From Lindgomyces ingoldianus (Eukaryota > Ascomycota > Dothideomycetes > Pleosporales > Lindgomycetaceae): a stretch of 64,000 nt of DNA. Positions 1 to 10,962 of the stretch are shown one piece after another. The notes beneath the pieces are model-generated. The model had not been told where the DNA came from and did not search any database. It saw only the letters and a program-made list of their open reading frames with translations. The stretch's first letter is position 1. Every line of letters begins with the position of its first letter. Made by a program: the position numbers and the translations under genes. The stretch spans positions 110,244-174,243 of the forward strand of contig NW_022985226.1 of NCBI RefSeq assembly GCF_010093535.1, read 5' to 3'.

Positions 1-92
1 TGCAGCATTTTGCAGCATTTTGCAGCAAATTGCAGCATTTTACAGCATGTTGCAGCATGTTACAGCATTTTGCAGCAAATTGCAGCATGTTG
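1..92. repeat. 10-bp tandem repeat (TGCAGCATTT-type)
   Basis: Nine consecutive decamers of the form TGCAGCATTT, TGCAGCAAAT or TACAGCATGT are visible from base 1, in strict 10-bp register. They lie inside the family D LTR. The other D copy enters the assembly gap at 21032 exactly at the first TGCAGCA of the same array. Confidence 0.95.
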
Positions 93-282
93 CAAGCTAG
101 TCGCGCATAGGGCTAGTGCGCGAGGGACTCGGATCAGCAGAACAAAAAGCCGAGCAACACAAGTAGAGCAGAAAAAGGATCAATAAATAAACACAATTAA
201 CACAATTAATCAATCATCCATACATCACATCCAAACCCATCATTCATCTCAGGAAGCCCAGAAACAGTGCTTCAATCTGACA
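1..282 (+). mobile_element. 3' part of a family D LTR, cut by the window edge
   Basis: The segment ends in TCTGACA at 282. The same 3' tail (about 70 bp ending in TCTAACA) closes the complete family D copy at 20937-21619, which opens with TGTCAGA and has a 5-bp duplication. At 283 the sequence passes directly into copia-3 internal sequence (match to the reverse complement of about 51690), so D-1 sits inside copia-3. The 5' end and left target-site duplication are outside the window. There is no coding potential. It is either a solo LTR or the 3' LTR of a longer element; the window cannot decide. Confidence 0.7.
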
Positions 283-964
283 ACTCTTTAAGTTTAATGC
301 TGTATATGTCCTCTCCTGTTGCGCAGTGTAAGTAGGTAGTAAAGGTAAAGTAGTTAATAGCTTTTTTAGCATTCTTAACCTTTTATTTTCTTTTTTTTAT
401 GTTATGCAAATTATTTTCTTTTTTAAAGTAACTTATAAAGTCTTAAATGTATAAAGTAATAGCTTTATATAATAAAGTTTTATTATAAAAATCTTTATAT
501 AAAGTAATGTACTAGTGCTTTGCTTATGTATAGTTTTTATAAGAGTAGTTTAATAACTAACATTTTTGCTTATAGTAGATAAAGCACTTTTTTATCTATG
601 TGCAGTTATCTCTAGAGCATAGCCTAAACTTAAATAGGGATCATCTATGTTATTCTTTTCTACGCAAAGGGAAGCTTCCCTCTTATTATGCAGAGTTATA
701 TTAGTAGTTAGTGTAGTATGCATTTATTAGTTCCTAAAGGTATTAGTTTACTTTTTAGTTTATAGTAACTTAAAGTAATGCCTGTAGGTTGCTAAACAAA
801 GCTTTGCATAAAGGCTTAATAGTAAACATAGCATGTTCTAGTTCTAGCTATCCTTGACAGGCTTATATAATAGCAGTGTGCAGGAGAACATCTTTTTAGA
901 ATTTTATTCTTAGTGCCCTTAATGCAAGTGTAAGCTTATTAATTATTATTTCAAAAGTTTTATA

Positions 965-3917
965 ACGTACCTAACAGGTTAGCCGGCCACACGGGTTGGC
1001 CGGCCACTTTTGCCAAGCCCCCACTAAAACCACCCTATTCTAGCGTAAAACAGCCCACTTTAGCCCTGTATAAAGCAATACAACATAAGATATTATTTAG
1101 AGTCTACTTCTACTACTTTCTTACACGTACGCAAGTTATGTCTAGTCTAATTACACTACTTATATTACCTTTAACTTGGCTTACTTTCTTTAGCGCACAC
1201 CTGCGTCTTTAGCTTCTTTCTATTACTACGCGCTCTAAACTCCTTTAGAGCAGTTAGACAAGCTCTATCCTTAACTATTAAGGTCTTTTCTGCCTAAATC
1301 TACTTTTTTTTATGTAATTTATGTTATGTAGTAGCCTTATTTACTACTTAAAGCTTTATAATCTTTTTTTATGCTAACACTAGCTTATGCGCAATAATTA
1401 CTGCCTTTTTTAAAACCTTTTTAAAGGCCTTTACTATAGATATTAGTAAGCTATCTACATACCTTTAAATTTTTACTTTTATAAGCATTAATTATAACTT
1501 AAATTTAAAAGTATTACTTAGGGTTTACAACTGCTAGGGCTTATTATTAATAAGTAGTAGTAGTAATAAAGTATACAACTAGATGTTAAGAGCTATTTTA
1601 ACCTATTTTAGGTTAAATAAGACTAAACTAGCGCTTTAAACCCTTTTTTAGATATTACTAAAAGTAATTACTACATTATAAGTGTGTATAAAGCATAACG
1701 TACTTCACAGGCGAGTTGCTCACACACCTAAGTTGCTTACTTTTGCTAAGACCCTACTAAACTGCCCTTTCTATACTAATGCATTCTCCACAACACTACT
1801 TAGACGCGCTAAAAGAATGTTAGATATAGCTTACACTCTAAGCTTTTAAATAAGACATAAAACTCTTAAAAAAATGTGCTATAGCTATGTGTAAAGTCTT
1901 ATAAAAGATAATAAATAACTATAGCGCTAGATAACCTTTATAAGCTAATTCTACAGCTAAATTATAAAGGCTAGGTAATAAAAAAAAGTAGGTAATTATT
2001 AAGACTATACTTAAGCTATATGCGTAAAGAATTTCCTCTTAGATAGCATTTATAGCTAATATAGCTAATTCTTTACACGCTAAGTGTAATCTAGGCTATG
2101 TTTACATAAACTAGCCTAGTACATTTATAAAGTGTTATTTAGAGCTTAAAGTAATATTTAAGCATAAGTATAACTATAAGAGAGATTTTTATAAGAGTTC
2201 TAGAGTAATTTAAAGTAGGTTTAGCCTTATAAAGAATATTAAAGCTAAGTATAGTATCTAGGATAATAACATGTATAACTTTAGTAAGATAAGGTTTATA
2301 ATTAGCTAGATATTTTTTAACTATACTTACACTTAAAACTTTACTTTAAGCTTTAAATAACACTTTATAAATGTACTAGGCTAGTTTATATAAACATAGC
2401 CTAGATTATGCTTAGCGTGTAAAGAATTAGCTATATTAGCTATAAATGCTATTTAAGGGGAAATTTCTTACGCATATAGCTTAAGTATAGTCTTAATAAT
2501 TACCTACTTCTTTTTATTACCTAGCTTTTATAATTTAGCTGTAGAATTAGCTTGTAAAAGTTGTCTAGCGCTATAGTTATTTATTATTTTTTATAAAACT
2601 TTATATATAGCTATAGCATATTTCTTTAAAAGTTTTATGTTTTATTTAAAAGCTTAGAGTGTAAGCTGTATCTAATATTCTTTTAGCGCGTCTAAGTAGT
2701 GTTGTAGAGAATGCATTAGTGTAGAAAGGGTAGTTTAGTAGGGTCTTAGTAAAAGTAAGCAACTTAAGTGTGTAAGCAACTCGCCTGTGAAGTACGTTAG
2801 TAGGAACTTAAGTTTTATAATGTAAGTAATCTAGTTATATATAAAAATTTTAGCTTAGCGCCTATACACCTTCTTTAAAGAGGTAAAACAACCTACATTA
2901 AAAGGCTATAGAAGGTGTAATAAGTGTAAAGGCATATAAATAGTAATAATTTTATTCTTTTTACAGTACTACGAGAAATTAAGTAAGTTATAGCTTTTAT
3001 AGCTATTAATAATAAAAAGCTAATAAGCGCTTACAACTTTTTTTATATGCTTATTAAAGTGCTTTAACTACTACAGCCTAAGCTTATTTATTGTCTAGCT
3101 GGTTTTAGAGACTATAATAACCTAGTTCTAAAGCAAAATTTTCTTTTTATACTAAGTAGAAAAGTAATAGCAGCCCTTAAAAATAATAAAAAGTAAAATA
3201 GCCTACTTTATTATGTTAATACTTTAAATAACTATTATTTACTTTTTATTACTTTACTATATTACTTTTAGCTGTCTTTATTTCTTTAAAGCTATAATAA
3301 CTGCTCTAGTTAATATTATAAAGCTTAACTTATTAAAGTTATACATGTCTTTATTTTAGATACTATACTTAGTTTTTATGTTAGCTACTAGGTAAAACTA
3401 GCCCTAGATAACCTTTAGATTCTTATAAAACACTTTTTTATAATTATACTTATAATTAAACTTTATTATAAACTTAAGGTAGTGCTTAACCTATATACTA
3501 GGCTAGTTTAAGCTAACCTAGCCTAGATTACACTCTGCGCGCAAGAAATTAGCTACATTAGCTATAGCTGTAAGCCTAGAAGGAAATCTGCGTATAATAA
3601 GCTTAAGTATATACTTAATAACTACTTTTTTTTAAGCTTAGTTAGATTCCTTAATTTAGGCTAGCATTCTACTTATAAAGGCTGTCTAGCGCGTTAATTA
3701 CTTAGTATTATGTAAGAGACATTATAGATAGCTACAGCGTGTTATAAAAAGAGTTTTAAGTCTTATTTAAAAGCCTAAAAAGTAAGCTGTATTTAATGTT
3801 TTTAGAAAATTTAATCTAGTGTTGTTGTTAAGGCATTATGTAGATAGGTAGAGTGTGGTAGAGGCTTGGCAAAAGTGGCCGGCCAACCTGTGTGGCCGGC
3901 CAACCTGTTAGGTACGT
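965..3917 (-). mobile_element. A-1: family A TIR transposon (Fot1/pogo-like), RIPed, split by B-short-1
   Basis: The ends are inverted: ACGTACCTAACAGG at 965 and its complement ending GGTACGT at 3917, flanked by TA on both sides (963-964, 3918-3919). Each TIR holds two copies of GGCCGGCCAC followed by TTTTGCCAAG. Subtracting the nested foldback (1698-2797 plus one TA) leaves about 1.85 kb. The end with the putative transposase C terminus lies at the left, so the element is on the minus strand. The coding region is full of stops, so it cannot make transposase. The target is copia-3, and the empty site is recoverable. Confidence 0.9.
1698..2797. mobile_element. B-short-1: 1100-bp foldback (inverted-arm) non-autonomous element
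   Basis: It is flanked by TA (1696-1697, 2798-2799) with family B termini ACGTACTTCACAGG and the complement. The left about 480 bp and right about 470 bp are inverted copies of each other around a loop of about 145 bp (near 2184-2328). Both arms match the 5' part of the 1866-bp B element at 47111. It has no transposase. The insertion site in A is confirmed by the uninterrupted A-3 sequence near 62870, where the same flanks meet at a single TA. Confidence 0.9.
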
Positions 3918-5231
3918 TATAAACTCTTATTAAAGTTTTTTTTATTAGCATTATGCAAAAGTTATTATAGTCTAGTTAGTCTAGTACTGGCTATAGTTTA
4001 CATTAGTGTTAAAGTAACTACTTAAGGTGTTGTACAAATGCTTTTAGTTATGTCTAGAGCCTATATTTTGTATATAGTACATATTTGCACAGCTTTCTAG
4101 GATATCTAGAAAGATGTTTATGTACTAAGTTTTCTAAATATCTAACTATTAACATATATTAATAAAAATCTTTATCTTATTTATAAAGATGTTGTATAGT
4201 TAACTTATATAGTTATTATTTTTTTTATACTTTTTAAAATTATATAATTTTATCTACTAAAAGTTTTTCTTTAGTAATTTCTTTTTAAGGTAGAAGTTTA
4301 TATAAGTTGCAATGTAGTAAGGATTATATAAGTAGCATTAGTAGTGCATACACTACAGCAGGCGGTAGTGTGTACAATTAAGGATGTAGAGCAGGCGTTA
4401 GATAGGGTGGCATGTATTGTTTGTACAGTGATTAGTGTAGTGCTAGCTAAGGTGTAGGGGAAGGTTATGCTAGTACCTTTAGTGTTATTAGTAGCATTAT
4501 GTTTAGCCTACTTCTGTGCAAAGCCTTTTAAGCATAATTACTTTCTTTTATACTATATTATATAGTTTTTAGGCTTAGGTACTTTTATTATCTAGCTGTA
4601 GTGGAATTCTCTTTTCTTTTAGTACTTATATAAGCTCTCTTTTAAACGCACAGCTAAGTGCTAAGAAGTCTTATAGCGTCTATTCTTTAAAATCCTCTAT
4701 GTATAAACTTAAAAGAGTAGCGCTCTTTTAAGTTATTATGCGTAGATTAGTAATTATATAACCTATGTATAATTAAGTCTATAAGCTTGTTAGAGCTTTT
4801 AACGTGTTAATTTTATTATTCTAGTACTCTAGGCTAGTCTTATTCTATAGTGTTGCCTTTAATATCCCTATGTCTTTTATAAGTTGTTTATATAATAGGA
4901 ATTATTTTTTATTCTTCTTATTATTATATAGAGTTGTTAATTGCTAGTAAGATTTTATTATAGTAGTATAGTTAATTACTTGTGTAGTAGATTACACAGG
5001 TACTGCTGTTGTTATCTAGCTGCTAGGTTATGCAGCTTTAATAGTTTTAGTTTTAGTATGCGTTTTACACTATCTCCTTCTTACTTTATATAGCAGCAGA
5101 GCTTACTATATAATGTAAAGGATTAATCTGCTATCTTTAAGAATAGGTAACAAAATAAAGTACCTTATAAAGTATAAGTACTTTATTATTACTTTACTAA
5201 TTTACAGTTAATTAAATTAACTACTAATTAG

Positions 5232-5511
5232 TGTTAAATAAGCTCTTCTAGCTAGCTGCTTATAGTATAAGCGCTTAAGTAGTAAGAGTAAGAGTGGTGT
5301 ACAGTGTGCACAGCGTATAGAGTAGGTAAAGTAAGAGCAATATATTTCTAGTTCTATTGCTCTTGTCTTTCCTCTGTACAGAGGAAAAGGAGGATATCTA
5401 GATGTTTGCGCACAGAGGTTCGCGCACAAGCATCATGTGACATAGATACGTGATCCTGCTCGTGCGCGATAGCTAGTATCCAAACCGTGACGCTGCTGCT
5501 GTGTACAGACA
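5232..5511 (-). repeat. copia-3 5' LTR (280 bp)
   Basis: On the minus strand it begins TGTCTGTACAC and ends TTTAACA. Its length, 280 bp, equals that of the LTRs at 26951, 31753, 49213 and 56145. A short open frame here (MCANLCAQTSRYPPFPLYRG) recurs in other LTR copies because LTRs share sequence; it is not supported as a gene. Confidence 0.92.
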
Positions 5512-6899
5512 CTTAAAGAATTTAGCAGCTTTAACTACGTGTTACAGGACATAGCTATTCTTAAAGGATATAAAAAGGAAACTTAGATCTAAGAATACAT
5601 TAAAAATGTTAAAAAAGAGAAAAAAACAGTTTCTTCTAAATAATAGAACACTTAGCACTTTAGCTAAAAAGCTTTTCTAAAGGTTCTAGAGAAGCTTATG
5701 CTAGAAGTGTAGACAACAACACAATTATATAACAGAATATATAGTGTTACTGTACTAAATAAACATTAGAAATAATTACTAAACATTTAATGCTATTAAA
5801 TAAATAGCCTAAGCACTATATAACATTATAAAAGAAAAAGCATAATAGAAGTTCTTTAAAACTATTTATAACTAAAAGTTTTAGAGACTTAGCTAAAGCG
5901 CTATCTTCTAAGTTCTAGAGCTAATAGAGGAAAAGCCTTAAACTTTATTCCCTAAAATAGTAATTAGCTAAAGGGCCCTTATATATTAATAAAATAATAA
6001 CAAGTGCGTCTTATACAAAAGTAGATTCAACAGCATAGATAATTGCTAATAAAGGGAGCACTCTGTTTAGGTAATAAAAACATAGGAATACCTAAAGTAG
6101 ACTTAGAAATAGCTAGTTAGTGTTCTATACAGGCTATATAAGTGCCTATTCCTATAGTACTAGTGTTTGCAACAATACTGTCTTAAGCACTAGGATAAGA
6201 AGCATCGCGCAGGATAGTAGCCTGTGTGGGAAAGGCACCCTAAGACACACCTGTGGATAGGTACCACCTTAGCCTGTAAGATACCTAGCTGCTACACCTG
6301 TTAAATAGCCCCTAATTACAAAAGAAAAAGCTAGCCTAATTATAACACCTAAAACAACTACAGGTTCTACTATTTCTAATAAAAAGTTGCGTAAATAAAG
6401 AACTAAGTCTCTTTTTATTACCTACTAGAAGACTTTAAATGCAAGTTAGCAGACTACTATATCTAAGGTTATAAGAGTTTTACAAATTAAAATAAAGATT
6501 AAGAGAGTAATTTATAAAATATAGACTTTTACTTTATAGAATATAAAAAAATCTTTTATAACACTTAAGCTCTTATAGCAGTTAAGTAAGGACTTAGCTA
6601 GAGCCTTACTATAATGTTTACCTTTAAAGGGAAAGAAGGATTGGCCTTAATAGATAGCAGTTGCACATTTACAGTATTAACATAGAGTAAGTATAGACAC
6701 ATTTAATTCTATACAGAATTAAAGAGCATCTCTTTAAAGTAACGCTAGCTAATGCCTTATTACTAGAATATAGCAGAGGATAGATTAATCTAGAAACCTA
6801 CAACGCGTATTTAGAAACATTAAATACTAAGGACTATAAAAGCCTAAGCATCTTACCTCTTAAAGATAAGTATAATGCTATCTTTAGATATAACTAGCT

Positions 6900-9800
6900 T
6901 AAGAAATATAACCTAGTAATTAACTAAAAAATAATAAGCATTAAAACTAAAGAAGATTACGCACACATAACCTAGTTAGCATACTACGAAGATCTATGCC
7001 TAGTTTACAAATAAGCAAAGCAAGGAAGTAGTTACCTTCTAAAGAAACAAAGACTGCAGAAGTTTCTATGCTAAGAACCTAAAGCATAAGCAATATAAAT
7101 TATAAAAGAGAAGCTTAAAGAAACCTCTTATAAAAAAATAATATAAAATAAAGATATTAAATAAGTAAGCATATACTAAATTTAAAAAGAACATAATATT
7201 CCTTTTAAATACATAGACTACTAAGCTATGTTTAAGACCTTAAAAGATTTTAAAGAACTACCCTTGCATAAACCTTAAAACTACGTAATTAACCTAGTAG
7301 AAAACCTAAAGCTAAAGACTTATAAACTCTAACTACTTACAAAGCTATAGAAAGAAGCCTTACAGAAGTATGTAGACTAAATACTAGTAAGAGGATATAT
7401 TAGGCAAAGCATTAGTCTAGTAGCTTCTGCAGTAGTCTTTATAAAGAAGAAAAACATGAAAATCTAAGTATGCTAAGACTACTAGACTTTAAACAAGAAT
7501 ACTATTAGAGACTAGTTTCTACTTCTAATTATTTAAAATATTATAAATTAACTAAAAGAAACTAAGTACTTTACTAAATTTAACATATAAGATAGGTTTA
7601 ATAAAATTTAAATTTAAAAAGGTAATAAATACCTTACAGCATTTAAAACCTTTTAGGCCTTATATAAGCTACTAGTAATGCTATTTAGGCTTACTAACAC
7701 TCTTATAACTTTCTAAAGGATAATTAACACTACGCTTAATCTATACTTAGACATCTTTGTCCTAGTATACCTTAACAATGTTCTAGTCTATACTAAAAGC
7801 ACTAAGGATAACTATGTTAATAAAGTACAATAGGTACTAGAAAAGTTATAAGAATATAAACTTTACTTCTAGCTCTCTAAGTGCAAATTCTATGTAATAG
7901 AAACAGAGTACTTAAAATTTATTATAAATAAAGAAGAAGTAAGAATTAATCTAGTAAAAGTTAATAAAGTGCTTAAATAGCTAAAACTAACTACAGTAAA
8001 AAAAGTCTAAGGATTCTTAAGACTTTTAGAATATGTTTAACACATAATTAAAGATTACTTAAAGATAGCTCTGCCTCTAATAGATATAACTATAAAGGAA
8101 AGAATAATTGCAAAATTTGCCTAGACCTTAGAAATAGATGCAGCTTTTAAAGGCATTAAAAAAGCTATCTATAGAAAGCCTGTATTAAGAATGTATAACG
8201 TCTAACTAGACACTAAACTCTACACAGATGCATTAGTTAGAGCTAAAGAAGCTGTCTTTTACTAAAAGCAAGAGGACAGGAAATAGCACCTAGTTGCGTA
8301 TTATTCTGTAAAGTTCTCCCTAGCAGAATAAGACTACACTATACCTAATAAAGAGCTAAAAGCTATTATAAATGCATTGCAAGTATAAGAGACTAAACTC
8401 TAGAGAATTACACAACAGTTTAATGTTCTAATAGACTATGCAAACCTAGTTACTTTTCTTACTATAAAGAAGTTATCCCTAGTGCATGTCTAATAGGCTA
8501 TAGAGCTAGCATAGTTTAACTTTATAATTAAACACATACTAAGAGCAAATAATTAATAGGCTAACGCTCTTAGCTAAAAAGCTAATTATTGTTAAAAAAA
8601 GATACTAAGGAAATTATCCTTTTTAAAAAGATAAAAGAAGGGTTAGTATATAACAAACCTAAGCTAGTAGAAACAATTTTAGTATTACCTTTAGTAAAAT
8701 AAGGATAGAAGAATCTAGTTAGAGAACATTACAAATCTCTAATGTTTAAACACCTTAGAATTAGAACACTCTAGAAGAAGCTTAAAGACATAATACCCTA
8801 AGATATGCTAAAGCTTAAACAGCTCTTTACAGAAGTACTATAAAAATGTAACACTTATAATTAGTATAATCCTAGAAGATACAAACCCTATAGACAATTG
8901 CAACCTATAGAAGCCCTGCAACAGCTATAGATAATAATAACAATAGACTTTATAACTAGCTTACCCCTGTCTAAAGAACCTAGATTAGAACGCTTGTGTA
9001 ATATAATAGCAGCAGTAGTTAACAAAACTATAAAGTTTATACACACATAGGCTTTAGAAAAACTATTATAGCCTCTAAATTTACTTATAAACTAAAATAA
9101 AACATTATTAGTATTTATAGTTACCTAGCTATAATGATTTCTAACAGAGACAAACTATTTACTAGTTAGTTCTAGCAGGTAGATATAAGGCACATGTAAA
9201 TTAAACATAAGATGTTAACAGCATATTATCTACAGACAGATAGACAGACTAAAAGGATAAATGCAGAACTAGAAAAATATTTGCAAAAATACATATCCTC
9301 TTAGTAAACAAATTAGGCAGAATAGGTTCTAATAGCATAACTTGCTATTAACACTACAGAATCCTCTATAACTAAAGAAACCCTATATAAAGCTAATTTT
9401 AGATACAGATCTAGAAAAGAACTTATAGGCATATAGCTATGTAACCTAGATATAGCAACTAGGAGATTAAACTACCTTCTTAACTTGTATATTTAGTTAG
9501 CTAAGAATGCAAGAGAACCCTGTAAAAGAATAGAGGAGCAATCTACTAAGACCTAAGCTAATGCCCCTAAGATATAACCTAGAGACTACATATACCTTAA
9601 CACACAAAACCTAAAAATATAAAAGCCATCTAGGAAGCTAGCTAAGCGCAGAATAGGCCTCTATAAGGTGCTTTAGGCATAGCAGGACAACTATAAGCTA
9701 AAGCTTCCCTTAACTATAAAAATATATCTGTAGTTTTATATATTAAAGCTTAAAAAAGCACTTAAAGAAATTTCCCTTTTAACCTAAAAATAAGACAACA

Positions 9801-9970
9801 CTAAAACAGAATATAAAGTAGAAAGAATAGTTACAGATTATAAAAATTATAAAGAATTTCTTATAAAATAGAAAAGAAAGCTTACTAGCAAAAACACCTA
9901 GAAGCTAGCTAGAAACCTAAGAAAGGCTTAACAGCTAGTACAGGAGTACTGCTAGAACTGTCTAGTAAAA
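6900..9970 (+). pseudogene. pol: gypsy-1 pol: RT, RNase H, integrase and chromodomain relic
   Basis: Visible landmarks in order: RT around 7480-7860 with LVYLNNVLVYTKS, a RIPed form of the YxDD active-site strand (Asp codons now Asn); the connection and RNase H region around 8130-8560 (DAAFKGIKKAIYRKP, then LDTKLYTDAL); an integrase zinc-binding segment near 8700-8850; an integrase core start near 8940 (ITIDFITSLPLS); and a chromodomain near 9825-9960 (VERIVTDYKNYKEFLIK). Dozens of in-frame stops, mostly TAG where Trp or Gln is expected, make it inactive. The catalytic Asp-to-Asn changes are G-to-A transitions typical of RIP. Confidence 0.85.
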
Positions 9971-9989
9971 ACTAGCTAGGTAACAAGGC

Positions 9990-10475
9990 TCTAATCCTAA
10001 AGGATGCAGCATCTGCATCCTTACTAGATAGCAATAGCCTTTGTAAGCGCGTACTAGCAGAGAACAGTTAGAGAGGAGAACAGCCTTTAGCCTTAGCCTT
10101 AAGAGCTTTTATCTTGTCTAGTAACAATAAATCCTCTTCTAGATATTTAGCATAACAGCTTTTAAAGAGATTAAGTACCTTTTAAATATAACCCTTTTTA
10201 AAATGCTTCTTTTCGAGATCTCTTAACAGACAACTTACTTTTTTAGAAAACTGCTTTATCTTATCTAAAAACCTCGTAGCCTAAAGAACCTACTAAGATC
10301 CTAACATCTGCTATTAGGATTTTACTAGCTTTAATAAATAAAGTAAGTCCTCTCTCTTCTTTTTAAGGCGCTTTTACACAGCGTCTAATATAAAAGCATT
10401 ACACCTGGTGCCTTTCTACACACACTTAACGCACCTGTCTAAGGATAAGGTTAGGATGTATAAGAAACTAGATAA
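9990..10475 (-). pseudogene. Antisense coding relic downstream of gypsy-1 pol, with a Cys-rich motif
   Basis: Read on the minus strand, one frame runs from about 10475 to 9990 with only a few stops, in a tract where other frames are closed. It contains RCVKCV*KGTRCN (CxxC...C spacing), a basic and charged helix-like stretch (KKREDLLYLLKLVKS), then LRDLEKKHFKKGYI and LLLLDKIKALKAKAKG. The stops fall where Trp, Arg or Gln would be expected after RIP. It is opposite in direction to pol and lies between the chromodomain and the putative 3' LTR. Some fungal gypsy elements carry an extra antisense ORF there; the function is unknown. It could also be an unrelated gene fragment. Confidence 0.5.
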
Positions 10476-10907
10476 TTCGTAAGTGCTGTAGAGTTGCATC
10501 TTTGTCTAATAAAGAGGATGAAAGCAATAGGCAGTACAAGAATAATAGAATAAATAAGACTGTTAGGCTATTTTGTATAAAAAAGATAAACGTTCCTAAA
10601 GCATTTTAGCAGGCGGACACTAACCTAATAAACAGCTTCCAGCCAACGCGACAGTGTAAGCAGAGCGGCGAGGACGCCGCTAGGGAGGGGAGCTAGCGTG
10701 TTACGGTCTATGGTTAGACCAGCGTAACTCCACCTAAAGTGCTCTAAAGTCTTACGAAATTAGCATAGGACCTGTTTATCCCTAAACAAGCAAACAAATT
10801 AGATAACACAGACACAGCAGGGACGTTCCTACTAACAGATAAATGCATCGTCTAATAAAAAGCAGGCTAAGTAGCTAAGCCTTGTCTAAGAATGTTAACC
10901 TTGCTTA

Positions 10908-10962
10908 GCATAACTACTATAGCAAGCAAGGTTAAGCAAGGTAAGCAAGGTTAAGCAAGCCT
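10908..10962. repeat. Short tandem repeat of the AAGCAAGGTT type
   Basis: Four close copies of a roughly 10-11 bp unit (GTTAAGCAAG / GTAAGCAAG) follow each other, preceded by inverted-looking CCTTGCTTAGC. It lies in the putative gypsy-1 3' LTR, just before the A-outer insertion. Confidence 0.7.

Larger units (their letters stand above)
283..5511 (-). mobile_element. copia-3: Ty1/copia retrotransposon copy, RIPed, split by A-1, left end off-window
   Basis: Read on the minus strand, this is the 5' part of the copia family best seen at 49213-56424. The 5' LTR is 5232-5511; the internal region continues leftwards through 3918-5231 and resumes at 283-964 after the A-1 insertion. Position 283 corresponds to about 51690 of copia-2, so at least the gag half is present before D-1 interrupts it. 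Reading frames are destroyed by TAG/TAA codons. The A-1 insertion is precise: joining 964 to 3920 restores the copia sequence with one TA. Confidence 0.85.
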
